Assembly: GCA_902619105.1 (NCBI GenBank)
Contig: CACNCV010000001.1
Coordinates: 1-64,000 of the forward strand
Reading direction: 5' to 3'
DNA from: an uncultured Pelagibacteraceae bacterium
GTDB lineage: Bacteria; Pseudomonadota; Alphaproteobacteria; Pelagibacterales; AG-422-B15
DNA length: 64,000 nucleotides
The translations under genes and the position numbers were made by a program. Position 1 is the first letter of the stretch; the number at the start of each line of letters is the position of its first letter. Shown in pieces: positions 45,489 through 55,152 of the stretch. The notes under the pieces are model-generated. The model was not told the DNA's origin. It saw only the letters and a program-made list of their open reading frames with translations, and did not search any database.

Positions 45489-46136
45489 ATGCAAAATGTA
45501 CCAATAATTATTTCTGAAAAGGTATTAAAAAGAATATTTTTTGAAGTAATTGATGAAATAAATAATTTATATACTCATAAATATGAAATTATTGATCAAT
45601 ATACAAAACAAATTCAAAGCTCATCTACTTTAATTATGGATACCGAAGCTTTTGAGAAAGTCGGGATATCAGAAATAAAAAATCAACAATTATTCATTAT
45701 CAATGATAATTCTAAGAATATGTCTGTCAATCAAAGCAATCAAATCTTGATTAATACACCATTTAAAATTCATGACCTATTTCTCGTTGTTGATAATAAT
45801 ATTGTTCAATCAAAAAAGAGGGAGCAAAAAAAAATTAAATTTAAACAACATATTTTTGATCCTTTGGGAAGAATATTATATCGAGGTCAAAAATTTATTC
45901 GACTGACAGAAAAAGAATGTGAAATATTTATAAGTTTAGTGGAGAATGAAAAAAATTATCTGAGCAAAAAATTTTTACTCGAGAAAGTATGGCAATATAA
46001 TCAAGAAATAGATACCCATACCTTAGAGACTCATTTGTACTCACTTAGAAAAAAAATTGATAAAAATCTTGGTACTAAAAATTTGATAATTTATGAAGAG
46101 AAAAAAGGTTATTTAATTAACCGAGAATTATTATAA
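45489..46136 (+). CDS. Winged-helix DNA-binding protein (OmpR/PhoB-type output domain, degenerate N-terminus)
   Basis: A 215-aa protein. The C-terminal ~95 residues form an OmpR-type winged helix: IRLTEKECEIFISLVENEKN, SKKFLLEKVW, TLETHLYSLRKKIDK and IIYEEKKGYLI match the transactivation loop, recognition helix and wing. The N-terminal half looks like a response-regulator receiver that has lost its phospho-acceptor region; no DD or D/T/K set is apparent. No sensor kinase lies nearby. It may therefore act without phosphorylation. Target genes unknown. Confidence 0.8.
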   Translation: MQNVPIIISEKVLKRIFFEVIDEINNLYTHKYEIIDQYTKQIQSSSTLIMDTEAFEKVGISEIKNQQLFIINDNSKNMSVNQSNQILINTPFKIHDLFLVVDNNIVQSKKREQKKIKFKQHIFDPLGRILYRGQKFIRLTEKECEIFISLVENEKNYLSKKFLLEKVWQYNQEIDTHTLETHLYSLRKKIDKNLGTKNLIIYEEKKGYLINRELL

Positions 46137-46140
46137 TTTC

Positions 46141-47499
46141 TTATACATTCAATAACAAATGTTCACGTTCCCATGCGCTTATAACGTTTTGATAAGCATC
46201 ATGTTCTGTTTGCTTCACTTCAGTAAAGAGTGTAACAAATTCCTTTCCAAGTGTTTCAGAAAGTTCATTACTAACTTTTAGTCTTTTCAAAGCATCGGGA
46301 AGATATTTTGGAATATTATGTCTTCTTTCAAAGGCATCTCCTGCAATAGGTTTTTCTGGTTCTAGTTTTTCCTTAATGCCTAGCATACCGCATGCAAGTG
46401 AAGCAGCGATTGCCAGATATGGATTAGTATCAGCGCCAGGGATTCTATTTTCAATTCTTCTGGCATTACTTTGGGAAGTAGGAACACGAAATGCAACTGT
46501 TCTGTTTTCAATACCCCAGTGGGTGTTTATTGGTGCCGATGCATCAATTACAAACCTCCGATAAGAATTGACATATGGCGCAAACAATAGCATTGCATCT
46601 GGAAGGTAATTTTGAAGCCCACCAATAAAGTGTAAAAATTCTTTTGTATTATTCCCACCTTCATCTGAAAAAAGATTTATGTCTTTTTTTGTGCATACAA
46701 GGTTTTGGTGAATATGCATAGAGCTACCTGGTTGCCCCTGATATGGTTTTGCCATGAAAGTTGCGTGTATTCCATGTTTCAAAGCAACTTGTCTAACAGC
46801 ACGTTTAAACATAAATGCCTGGTCAGCTAATGCAAGTGGATCGCCATGATTTAAATTAATTTCTATTTGAGATGGACCTGACTCATGGACTAAGGTATCA
46901 ACACCAATATCCATTAATTCGCAGTAATCATAAATATCATCAGTAAGAGCGTCAAATTCATTAACAGCATCAATGCCAAAAACTCTACTGCCAGTTTCAC
47001 GTCTCCCAGATTTTCCAACTGGTGTTTTTAACGGCAGGTCTGGATCTAAACTCTGTTCACATAAATAAAACTCTAATTCGGGAGCAACTACTGCCCTTAG
47101 ATTTTCCTCTTTTAATTGATTGATAATATTATTTAAGACTTGTCGAGGTGCAATTTCAGATGGTTCTCCTGTACCATAATTTAAATCACATATAATTTGC
47201 GCAGTAGGTTCTTTGTTCCATGGAATTTTTCTTATAGTAGACAAGTCGGGTGTCATGAAAAGATCTTCCTCTACATAATTAATTACTTCACTTTCGTAAA
47301 CCCACTTACCAGAAACTGTTTGACCAAATACTGAGTCAGCAAGCTTCAAACTTTGGTCTTCAATTGATTTGATAAAACGCTGTACTGGTAAAATTTTTCC
47401 TTTAGAAGAGCCTGCCATATCTGGAAATATACACTCGACTTCTGATATTTTATTTGACACAAGCCATTGCTTGAGCTCGTTAATTGAACTAACAGTCAT
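46141..47499 (-). CDS. Glutamine synthetase-family enzyme (gamma-glutamylpolyamine synthetase-like)
   Basis: A 452-aa GS-fold ligase. The N-terminal ECIFPDMAGSSKGKILPVQRF and ATP/metal segments APELEFYL, HESGPSQIEINLNHGDPL, GSSMHIHQNL and SYRRFVI are well preserved, as is the RIENRIPGADTNPYLAIAA region near the C-terminus. The lack of a GlnA adenylylation-tyrosine loop and the overall length fit the PuuA/GlnT-like branch, which glutamylates amines such as putrescine or ethanolamine. The exact amine is unknown. It is flanked by unrelated genes, ending four bases from the convergent winged-helix gene. Confidence 0.85.
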   Translation of the reverse strand: MTVSSINELKQWLVSNKISEVECIFPDMAGSSKGKILPVQRFIKSIEDQSLKLADSVFGQTVSGKWVYESEVINYVEEDLFMTPDLSTIRKIPWNKEPTAQIICDLNYGTGEPSEIAPRQVLNNIINQLKEENLRAVVAPELEFYLCEQSLDPDLPLKTPVGKSGRRETGSRVFGIDAVNEFDALTDDIYDYCELMDIGVDTLVHESGPSQIEINLNHGDPLALADQAFMFKRAVRQVALKHGIHATFMAKPYQGQPGSSMHIHQNLVCTKKDINLFSDEGGNNTKEFLHFIGGLQNYLPDAMLLFAPYVNSYRRFVIDASAPINTHWGIENRTVAFRVPTSQSNARRIENRIPGADTNPYLAIAASLACGMLGIKEKLEPEKPIAGDAFERRHNIPKYLPDALKRLKVSNELSETLGKEFVTLFTEVKQTEHDAYQNVISAWEREHLLLNV

Positions 47500-47536
47500 A
47501 TTTTTGTGAAGTTTTTTTTATTAACCTGCCTGTGGC

Positions 47537-48112
47537 TTAATTTTGTTTGTATTTAACCACGAATAATTTCTCGCTTATAAATATATTTTTTTTAATCTTT
47601 GTAAACTCTAAAACTGTTTTATTTTCAAATTCATCTATTAATTCCCATTTTTTTAAGTCAAGCGTATTCTTATCAAAGTATAATATTGCACGACCAGTCT
47701 CATCTTCCCTATCAATGAACAAGTCGAGTTCATAAAATTCACTATTCTCCCTGATATCCCTGATATCAAACACTTCATTGATATTAATCTCATGAGATAA
47801 GATTTTTTTTATTATATTGTTGCCAATTGGATAGCTATCAATTTGGTAGCCTTCGCTATCAACAATTCTGAGTAAACTCTCATTAGTAATGATATTTTCT
47901 GGTTGATTATCATATTCAAACTTTGACTGATAAGGTTTTAAAAAATAAAATTTACCTGATACAACATTTCCTTCAAGGTCAGTTTGTTGAAATGTACCAG
48001 ACATCGTTTTTATCTGGTTCCAATTTTTTGAAATCTCAAAAGTTATTTCATCAGTTAACGCATGACTTAGCAGAATAAAAAATAAAAATAAGCCAATATA
48101 AATGTTTTTCAT
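47537..48112 (-). CDS. lolA: LolA, outer-membrane lipoprotein carrier
   Basis: Periplasmic chaperone that ferries lipoproteins from LolCDE to the outer membrane. A signal peptide (IYIGLFLFFILLSHALT) is followed by a LolA-like body: WNQIKTMSGTFQQTDLEGNVVSGKFYFLKPYQSKFEYD in the first sheet and ILYFDKNTLDLKKWELIDEFENKTVLEF near the end. Length 191 aa. It starts on the last base of ftsK; ftsK-lolA is a common alphaproteobacterial pair. Confidence 0.92.
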   Translation of the reverse strand: MKNIYIGLFLFFILLSHALTDEITFEISKNWNQIKTMSGTFQQTDLEGNVVSGKFYFLKPYQSKFEYDNQPENIITNESLLRIVDSEGYQIDSYPIGNNIIKKILSHEININEVFDIRDIRENSEFYELDLFIDREDETGRAILYFDKNTLDLKKWELIDEFENKTVLEFTKIKKNIFISEKLFVVKYKQN

Positions 48113-50388
48113 TATTTATTGAACTTTTCAAAATTAATCTCTCGTTTCCCTACATGGTTTGCTTGACTAATGTAATCTTGCTCCTCTAGTTGATCCATAA
48201 TTCTTGCAGCTCGGTTGTATCCAATTTGTAGTTTTCTTTGAAGCAAGCTCGTAGATGCTTTGCCTTCTCTTTTTATTATTTCTAAGCACTCTTGAAATAA
48301 CTCATCTTTTTCAGCATCAGAAATTAAGTTATTTTCACTTTCTAAGTTTTCTTCTCTTAAAATATCATCATCGTATTCTGGGTGACCTTGCTTTCTTAGT
48401 GATTTAACAATATCTTCAATTTCTTTATCTGAAATAAAAGGCCCGTGAATTCTTGTAGTCATACCTCCAGCAGTCATCATCAACATATCACCTTTACCTA
48501 AAAGTCTCTCCGCTCCTTCGTCGCCCAAAATAGTTCTACTATCAAATTTTGAACTTACCTGAAAACTTATTCTACTTGGAAAATTCGCCTTAATGGTTCC
48601 AGTAATTACATCAACGCTTGGTCTTTGTGTGGCCATCAGCAGGTGAATGCCAGCAGCTCTTGCCATTTGAGATAATCTTTGAATTGCATGTTCTATTTCT
48701 TTTCCAGCCACCATCATCAAGTCAGCCATTTCATCAACGACCACAACAATGAAAGGCATTTTTTTATTCTCAATTTCCACGTCCTTTGATTGAGGTTGAC
48801 CAGTTTCAGGATTAATCCCGGCCGGGATAGATCTGACTATTTTTTCAGATTTATTAATAGCTTCCGTTATTCTCTGGTTGTAATTTTCAATATTTCTGAC
48901 CCCTAATAAAGACATTTTTTTATAACGAGCCTCCATCTCTCTGACTACCCATTTAAGTGCAACGATTGCTTTTTTAGGGTCAGTTACTACGGGAGTTATA
49001 AGATGCGGTACACCTTCATAGACTGATAACTCAAGCATTTTTGGATCAATGAGAATAAATTTACAGTCCTCTGGTGAATGCTTGTATAAAATTGAGGTAA
49101 TCATCACATTTATTCCAACTGATTTTCCTGAACCTGTTGTACCTGCGATTAATAAATGAGGCATATTTTCTAAATTTGCAAAAATAGCATTTCCACTGAT
49201 ATCTTTTCCAAGTGCAAGAATAAGATTTTTGTCATTATTAATAAATTCTTGATTTTTAAAGAGTTCGCTTAAGTAGACGGGATTTTTTATTTTATTAGGT
49301 ATCTCAATCCCAATTACATTTTTTCCAGGAATAATCGCCACACGTGCTGACATTGCACTCATATTCCTTGCTATATCATCAGAAAGAGAAATAATTTTAG
49401 AAGCCTTGATACCAGGCGCTGGCTGCAATTCATACATAGTAACAATTGGACCAGGTGAAACTTTTATAATTTCTCCTTCTATTTTAAAGTCAGTTAATAC
49501 ACTCTTAAGTTGCTCAGCATTTAAATTTAATTCATCTTGGTCAACTATACTTTCTTTACTCATTTCAGGTTTTGATAAAAAATTTATGTCAGGAGCTCTA
49601 TAAGAATTATCTTCAAAATATATCTCATCTTGAAGATCTACTTTTTTACTAATCTCATTTTTCTCAATAAATGACGATACAGTTTGATTTTTCAAATTAT
49701 CAAAATCAATTTTAGGTTCTAGGTTTTTAGAATTTATTGTTTCTTTTAAATTAGATTTTTTATTTAATATTTTGCCTAAATAAAACTTTATTAAATATGT
49801 TAATTTGAAAATAAATAAAATACAGATTTTAGTAAGTTTCTTTATAAATTGAAAAATATTATTCCACTCATTTAACTTTAATCCTACTGTGAAATAAAAT
49901 GAGATAAGAAATAAAATAAAAATTAAAAAAACAAACAAATAATTAATATAACTATTTGAGATTAAATTTAATTCACTAATAAATATAAGAGATTGGGATG
50001 CGAGAAAGCCATTTGATAAAGGAACATTTAATGTCCCAAAAAAAAGAGCAAGTAAATAAATAGTTAATGGCATTAATAAAAAATTCAGTCCAAAAAGCTC
50101 TAAATTTTTCGAAAAAAATAATTTATAAGACCAACTGGTTAAAATAAAAAAAATTAAAATACTACTGTATCCAAAAAATTGTATCAGAATTTCAGAAATA
50201 TTTGCTCCAAGACGACCACCTAAGTTTTTAGGTTCATAATTGTTTAAATTGAAAACATTTGGATCATAACTTGAATGGCTTACTACCGATATAAGAATGA
50301 ATAAACCCAACAAAACTAAGCTAATACCAATTATTTCAAGTAATCGATTAACTATAAAAAGTCTGATGGAGTCGGGTACAATCTTCAT
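48112..50388 (-). CDS. ftsK: FtsK/SpoIIIE DNA translocase
   Basis: Septal DNA pump (758 aa). Four hydrophobic helices in residues about 15-175 form the membrane anchor. The linker is short (about 100 residues), so this is a compact FtsK. The motor has Walker A GTTGSGKSVGIN, ILIDPKMLELSVYEGVPHL, Walker B PFIVVVVDEMADLMM and ATQRPSVDVITG. The C-terminal gamma winged helix (TSLLQRKLQIGYNRAARIMDQLEEQ), which reads KOPS, is present. It is divergent from the monooxygenase gene across 104 AT-rich bases. Confidence 0.97.
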   Translation of the reverse strand: MKIVPDSIRLFIVNRLLEIIGISLVLLGLFILISVVSHSSYDPNVFNLNNYEPKNLGGRLGANISEILIQFFGYSSILIFFILTSWSYKLFFSKNLELFGLNFLLMPLTIYLLALFFGTLNVPLSNGFLASQSLIFISELNLISNSYINYLFVFLIFILFLISFYFTVGLKLNEWNNIFQFIKKLTKICILFIFKLTYLIKFYLGKILNKKSNLKETINSKNLEPKIDFDNLKNQTVSSFIEKNEISKKVDLQDEIYFEDNSYRAPDINFLSKPEMSKESIVDQDELNLNAEQLKSVLTDFKIEGEIIKVSPGPIVTMYELQPAPGIKASKIISLSDDIARNMSAMSARVAIIPGKNVIGIEIPNKIKNPVYLSELFKNQEFINNDKNLILALGKDISGNAIFANLENMPHLLIAGTTGSGKSVGINVMITSILYKHSPEDCKFILIDPKMLELSVYEGVPHLITPVVTDPKKAIVALKWVVREMEARYKKMSLLGVRNIENYNQRITEAINKSEKIVRSIPAGINPETGQPQSKDVEIENKKMPFIVVVVDEMADLMMVAGKEIEHAIQRLSQMARAAGIHLLMATQRPSVDVITGTIKANFPSRISFQVSSKFDSRTILGDEGAERLLGKGDMLMMTAGGMTTRIHGPFISDKEIEDIVKSLRKQGHPEYDDDILREENLESENNLISDAEKDELFQECLEIIKREGKASTSLLQRKLQIGYNRAARIMDQLEEQDYISQANHVGKREINFEKFNK

Positions 50389-50492
50389 TATCTATCAAAA
50401 AAAATAAAATTTTCAGATTCTATTAGTATTTGATTCATCATGTATTATATAGCTTCTTATAAAATTAACTGACTAAATTATTGAGTTAGCAT

Positions 50493-51668
50493 ATGAAATA
50501 TGAATTTACTATATTTGGGTCTGGTATTTCAGCCAAAATAACATCTTACCTTTTAGCAAGTGAAGGCTATGAGGTATGTTTAGTTCTAGATAAAGAAAAA
50601 AACCAGGGTACGCCAAGTACAAATCTAGTTACTTTTTTATCTAACGGATCACTAAATTATTTATACTCAAAATTTCCAAAGATGAGTTCTTTATTTGCTA
50701 AATACTCAGATATTGAAACAATTAATTGTCAACTAATCAGTGTAAATAAAAATAAAAGTGAGTCGATTTATTTTGAGGATGATAAAAAAGAAACTTTAGG
50801 AAAAATTGTTAAAAATATAGAGTTGGAAGATATTCTTAATGAATACATTAACCAATCAGTCAATTTAACTATTATAAATTCTAACCCACTCAGTTTAATT
50901 GAAAATACTACTGATGGTGTTACTTTAAAACTTCAAAATAGTGATCGTATATACTCTGATCTATTTATTCTATCATCCTCACAAGCAAATATTACAAAAC
51001 AGCTGAAAATTAAATTTATTAATAAAGATTTAGAACAACACGCATTATCCATAGATGTAAAAGGTAATATTAAAAATAAATTTTCTGCATTTCAAAAATT
51101 TACATCTGATGGCCCGTTGGCATTATTGCCCTACTCTGATGATGAGGCTTCAGTTGTGTGGTCACTTAGAAATAATTCTCAGATATTACAAAAAGATAAT
51201 GATGAGCTTGCTAAGATTATAAGCAATCATCTAAATGAACATGTTGCTTCATTACAGCTAATAAATATCGAAAAACACAGACTGCAATTTACTTTTGCAA
51301 AAAATCTGTTTTATAAAAACACTGTATTGATTGGAAACATTGCCCATAATATCCATCCTATTGCTGGGCAAGGACTCAATCTAACTATTAAAGATATTGC
51401 TGAATTTATGAACCAAACATCAAAATATACATCTCTGGGATATAAATTTAATGATCAAATGGTTTTGAAAGAATTCGAAATGAAAAGAAAAATAGATAAC
51501 ACCGCTTTTTCTTTTGGAACTATTTTACTTGATGATATTTTATCGAGTAATAACAAGTTTATAAATTATTCGACACGCAAAGGTTTTGGCTTGATTAAAA
51601 AAAGTGGAGCCTTTAAAAAGTTTTTTACTAGAAGAGCTACAGGAGAAAATTTTTTTCGATCATTTTAA
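50493..51668 (+). CDS. UbiH/UbiF-family FAD-dependent monooxygenase
   Basis: A 391-aa flavoprotein hydroxylase. The N-terminal FTIFGSGISAKITSYLLASEGYEV is the dinucleotide loop, in a shortened form lacking the usual second glycine. The second FAD motif is VLIGNIAHNIHPIAGQGLNLTIKD (family GDAAHxxxPxxGQGxNxG), with Asn for the usual Asp. These enzymes hydroxylate the ubiquinone ring. Which position it acts on cannot be told. Alphaproteobacteria often use a single broad enzyme (UbiL or UbiM). The stop interlocks with the convergent Lon-N gene. Confidence 0.85.
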   Translation: MKYEFTIFGSGISAKITSYLLASEGYEVCLVLDKEKNQGTPSTNLVTFLSNGSLNYLYSKFPKMSSLFAKYSDIETINCQLISVNKNKSESIYFEDDKKETLGKIVKNIELEDILNEYINQSVNLTIINSNPLSLIENTTDGVTLKLQNSDRIYSDLFILSSSQANITKQLKIKFINKDLEQHALSIDVKGNIKNKFSAFQKFTSDGPLALLPYSDDEASVVWSLRNNSQILQKDNDELAKIISNHLNEHVASLQLINIEKHRLQFTFAKNLFYKNTVLIGNIAHNIHPIAGQGLNLTIKDIAEFMNQTSKYTSLGYKFNDQMVLKEFEMKRKIDNTAFSFGTILLDDILSSNNKFINYSTRKGFGLIKKSGAFKKFFTRRATGENFFRSF

Positions 51669-52321
51669 TGAAGCTGATCGCTTTTTTCTCCAGAAAGATC
51701 AAAAATGTATGATTGATAGAGCGCTTCAAGTGCATGACCTCTTGTAATTAGTGTTTTTGCTTCAAGAAGAAGTTGTTTTTCTTCTGGAGTAAAAGGAACC
51801 AATATTCCTGAATAATTTATCAACTGCTCAGTTGGAGTTTGTTTAATAATTTCCCAGTCAGCTAGGATCTTTCTATGTTCTAGATATCTTTTAACCAAAG
51901 CCAAAAGTTTTGATCTATCGATACTGTCACTGTTTTGATTTTCAGTATCTGTCTTGTAGTTATCGTAATTGGCTAGAACTTGCCTGTAAGGCGTGGTTAC
52001 ATCTAACTCCTCATCAACTTCAAATCGTACAACACCAGATAATGTAATTAAATATCTGTTGTCTTCAGCTTCATTAAATGACGAGATACGACCAACACAC
52101 CCAACTTTTTTTAGAGATTTATTACCAGCTTCTTGACTTTGCGAAGCGGGCTGTATCATACCTAAAAGGCGGCCTGGGCTTGCAAGTGCATCATCTATCA
52201 TTTGAACATAACGTGGCTCAAAGATATTTAGGGGCAGCTGCGTGCCTGGAAAAAGAACTGCTCCAGTAAGAGGAAATATTGGGATTTTTCTTGATAGTTC
52301 CTGAATATTGATGTTTTTCAT
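51665..52321 (-). CDS. Lon N-terminal-domain (LON substrate-binding) protein
   Basis: A 218-aa stand-alone Lon-N (PUA-like) domain protein without an ATPase or protease part. IPIFPLTGAVLFPGTQLPLNIFEPRYVQMIDDAL is the signature, and VGCVGRISSFNEAEDNRYLITLSGVVRF continues the beta domain. A helical region then ends PFTPEEKQLLLEAKTLITRGHALEALYQ. Function is unproven; perhaps an adaptor that binds unfolded or tagged proteins. It lies across 93 bases from the tRNA gene. Confidence 0.9.
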   Translation of the reverse strand: MKNINIQELSRKIPIFPLTGAVLFPGTQLPLNIFEPRYVQMIDDALASPGRLLGMIQPASQSQEAGNKSLKKVGCVGRISSFNEAEDNRYLITLSGVVRFEVDEELDVTTPYRQVLANYDNYKTDTENQNSDSIDRSKLLALVKRYLEHRKILADWEIIKQTPTEQLINYSGILVPFTPEEKQLLLEAKTLITRGHALEALYQSYIFDLSGEKSDQLH

Positions 52322-52414
52322 ATTATTTTTGATAGTACATTACTTATTAAGATAATGAAATAATCCGCTTATCTTGAAAAACAAGGGATTTTCTATTAGA
52401 AACTTGTCTATTAC

Positions 52415-52489
52415 GCGAGTGTAGCTCAGTGGTAGAGCGAAACGTTGCCAACGTTTAGGTCGAGGGTTCGACTCCCTTCACTCGCTCCA
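52415..52489 (+). tRNA. tRNA-Gly (GCC)
   Basis: A full cloverleaf: acceptor stem GCGAGTG (52415-52421) pairs with CACTCGC (52479-52485). The D arm contains AGCTCAGTGGTAGAGC, the anticodon arm AACGTTGCCAACGTT places GCC in the loop, and the T arm GAGGGTTCGACTCCC is canonical. Discriminator base T at 52486, usual for bacterial tRNA-Gly, is followed by an encoded CCA (52487-52489). It is the only tRNA in the window. Confidence 0.97.
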
Positions 52490-52502
52490 TGAGTCAAATT
52501 TT

Positions 52503-53273
52503 GTGAGAATTCATCAACAGAAAAAATTAGAATTTCTATTTAAAAAGCTATTCGGCTTTTCAGAGCCTTATTTATTAAAGCGAAGAGCAAAAAGATTTTT
52601 AAGAAAAAATACTGAAAAAGAAATAAAACTTTTAGAGAAATTAGTAGATCATTCAAAAGCTTCTATTGATATAGGTGTTTATAGAGGAGTATATTCTTAT
52701 TTTTTATCACACTTATCTGAATACGTTTATGCTTTTGAGGCAAATCCACTTTTACATTCAAAATTAGTGAAAGGTTTTCAAAATAAAAAAAATATCAAAA
52801 TAGAAAATATGGCAGTTTCTTCAGAAAGTGGTGAAACCGAACTCAGAGTACCTATTAGGGACATAAAAGCCAATTTCGATTATGAAGAGAAGTATAAGTT
52901 AGGCACTGCTACAATTCATAAAACCAATAATTTAAATAATGAAAAATTTGAGACTATAAAATCTATAAATAAAATTTCATTGGATGAGTATAACTTTAAA
53001 CATCAAATTGGTTTTTTAAAAATCGATGTTGAGGGACATGAATTGGATATTTTACGTGGCGCAAAAAAATTTATCTCAAAAAATATGCCAACAATGTTAA
53101 TTGAAATTGAGGAGCGCCACTCTGGTGTTCGGCCTGATATTGCAATTAATGAAATAAAACAATTTGGATACGATTGCTTTTTTGTTGATGATAATTTTGG
53201 TCTACAGCTTGTTCAAAACCCTGTAGAACTAATAAATAACAACTTTATTTTTATTCCATACAAAAAAAATTAA
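52503..53273 (+). CDS. FkbM-family methyltransferase
   Basis: A 256-aa SAM-dependent methyltransferase of the FkbM type. SIDIGVYRGVYSYFLSHLSEYVYAFEANP is the SAM-binding region (motif I is DIGVYRG rather than the common DVGANIG). The FLKIDVEGHELDILRGA strand is the FkbM signature, followed by MLIEIEERHS. The start is a GTG at 52503, only 13 bases after the tRNA, and no in-frame ATG is available early. FkbM enzymes methylate sugars or polyketides; the substrate here is unknown. A second FkbM gene lies at 55153. Confidence 0.82.
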   Translation: MRIHQQKKLEFLFKKLFGFSEPYLLKRRAKRFLRKNTEKEIKLLEKLVDHSKASIDIGVYRGVYSYFLSHLSEYVYAFEANPLLHSKLVKGFQNKKNIKIENMAVSSESGETELRVPIRDIKANFDYEEKYKLGTATIHKTNNLNNEKFETIKSINKISLDEYNFKHQIGFLKIDVEGHELDILRGAKKFISKNMPTMLIEIEERHSGVRPDIAINEIKQFGYDCFFVDDNFGLQLVQNPVELINNNFIFIPYKKN

Positions 53274-53309
53274 CATACAGAATTACTTTAATTGTGTATC
53301 TTATAAATT

Positions 53310-54653
53310 ATGAGAGCCTCAAAACTAGGACGATATTCATGGACCATGTTTGATTGGGCAAATCAGCCTTTCTATACATTGATCATGACATTCGTTTTCT
53401 CTGTCTACTTTACAGATGTCTTTATTACTGGTGATGACGGTGCTCAAAAATTAACACTCACGCAAACAATTTCAGGTCTGGCTATTGCTCTTTTAAGTCC
53501 CGTTCTTGGGTCAATTACGGATATAAAAGGAAACCGAAAACTATTAATGGGAATAACATCTGCACTGTTTGTGCTTGGTATGGCGTTGCTTTGGTACTCA
53601 CCTCCAGGCGCTCCTGACGGTATTTGGCTTGTTATGTTTGGATTAATACTTGCGTCTGCAATGGTTGGATTTTCAGAAGTCTTTAATAACTCAGTTCTAG
53701 CAACGATTGAAACTCCTGAGAATTCTGGTTGGTTAAGCGGTATGGGTTATGGAGTTGGTTATATTGCAGGTCTTATCGCATTAATTTTATTTTTAATAAT
53801 ACTTGTTTGGCCTGGTGGTGAAACTGAAAATTTATATGGTTTGAATACGAGTGAATATGAACACATAAGAATTGTAGGACCACTATGCGCAATATGGTAT
53901 GCTGTTTTCATTATTCCTTTGTTTTTATTTACCCCAGATCTTAAAAAAAATGACGTTACTGTTATCAATTCAGTAAAGATTGGTCTTACAAATTTTATTA
54001 ATACTTTTAAAGAAGCTAGAAAGTATAGAAATATATTCACGTTCTTAATAACAAGAATGTTTTATCAGGATGCTTTGAATGCCCTGTTTGTAGTGGGTGG
54101 GGTTTACGCAAGCCTTGTTGTTGGAATGTCGCTCACACAGGTTTTAATACTTGGTATCATCTTAAACATATTGTCGGGACCTAGCTCAATTTACGGAGGC
54201 TATTTGAATGATTTGATTGGTTCAAAAAATGTAATAATTCTATCGCTATGGGGGTTATTGGTCTCGGGACTTTTGGGGCTATCAATTGATAAAGATACAA
54301 TATTTTATTTCTTTGCAGTAAGTGAATACTCAGCGGGTGTAGAAGAATTAACATTTGGTATCTTTAATTCTGTAAGTCAGATTACATACATTTGTGTTGT
54401 TATTGGTATTTCAATTTTCTACGGCCCTGCACAAACCGCTTCACGGGCATTAATGGTAAAACTTTCCCCCCAAGAAAAGATGACTGAATTTTTTGGTCTT
54501 TACGCCTTTGCCGGAAAGTCAACAGCTTGGCTGGTACCAGGATTAATGTCACTAATACTCGCTTTCACTGATAGTCTTCAATATGCAATGATCTCAATAG
54601 TATTTTTTAATTTGATTGGCATAATTGGCATGTATTTTGTGTCAGAAAAATGA
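53310..54653 (+). CDS. UMF1/Atg22-like MFS transporter
   Basis: A 447-aa integral membrane protein with about twelve hydrophobic helices. YSWTMFDWANQPFYTLIMTFVFSVYFTD at the N-terminus is the characteristic DWANxxF motif of the UMF1 (Atg22-like) family. PVLGSITDIKGNRK is the MFS loop-2 motif, and SRALMVKLSPQEKMTEFFGLY near helix 11 is also conserved. Atg22 exports amino acids from yeast vacuoles; bacterial substrates are not established. It overlaps the next gene by ATGA. Confidence 0.88.
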   Translation: MRASKLGRYSWTMFDWANQPFYTLIMTFVFSVYFTDVFITGDDGAQKLTLTQTISGLAIALLSPVLGSITDIKGNRKLLMGITSALFVLGMALLWYSPPGAPDGIWLVMFGLILASAMVGFSEVFNNSVLATIETPENSGWLSGMGYGVGYIAGLIALILFLIILVWPGGETENLYGLNTSEYEHIRIVGPLCAIWYAVFIIPLFLFTPDLKKNDVTVINSVKIGLTNFINTFKEARKYRNIFTFLITRMFYQDALNALFVVGGVYASLVVGMSLTQVLILGIILNILSGPSSIYGGYLNDLIGSKNVIILSLWGLLVSGLLGLSIDKDTIFYFFAVSEYSAGVEELTFGIFNSVSQITYICVVIGISIFYGPAQTASRALMVKLSPQEKMTEFFGLYAFAGKSTAWLVPGLMSLILAFTDSLQYAMISIVFFNLIGIIGMYFVSEK

Positions 54654-55144
54654 TCAAAAAATATCTTCACCTAGTTTCTTCCTCTAAATCCCAAATTATC
54701 ATATTTTTACTACTTAATATCTGTGGTCTAGTTTTTCTTTTTCTTCCACACAACATTTTTGCAAATATGCTCGATCTTGAGCTTTATTACGGAAAAGAGA
54801 ATGTTGTCAGAAATTTCAATGCAATAGGTTCTAATGGTCGAAGTGTCTATGTTCTCTCCTCACTTATACTGGATACACTTTATCCTATTTTATATACTTC
54901 ATTAATTCTTGGGGCTTACGTCAAATTATTCAAAAGTCCAGGAGTAATTTTATATATACCATTAATAGCTTTTAGCTTTGATATCTTAGAAAACCTTCAG
55001 ATTACGAGATTAATTTTAAACTTTCCAAATGTAAACGAAACACACGTGTCTCTGGCTAGCACAGCTACTTCATTTAAGTGGATTGCTATTTTAGTAACTA
55101 TTTCAGTTTTAATTTATGGAATAATAAAAAAAAGAAAGAAATAG
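54650..55144 (+). CDS. Four-helix membrane protein, function unknown
   Basis: A 164-aa protein with four predicted transmembrane helices (about residues 17-38, 66-90, 98-118 and 140-158). The FDILENLQITRLIL segment lies in the third, a motif I have seen in unannotated bacterial membrane proteins. The C-terminal KKRKK puts the tail in the cytoplasm by the positive-inside rule. No function can be given. It overlaps the transporter gene upstream, so is probably co-expressed. Confidence 0.7.
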   Translation: MIKKYLHLVSSSKSQIIIFLLLNICGLVFLFLPHNIFANMLDLELYYGKENVVRNFNAIGSNGRSVYVLSSLILDTLYPILYTSLILGAYVKLFKSPGVILYIPLIAFSFDILENLQITRLILNFPNVNETHVSLASTATSFKWIAILVTISVLIYGIIKKRKK

Positions 55145-55152
55145 ATTTCTCA

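Noticed and set aside
52415-52502. Phage or island attachment site at tRNA-Gly
   Set aside because: No integrase gene and no repeat of the tRNA 3' end was found downstream, so an att site cannot be supported.
55042-55056. Second parS-like palindrome around ACACGTGT
   Set aside because: Only the central eight bases are palindromic and the flanks do not match the parS consensus.
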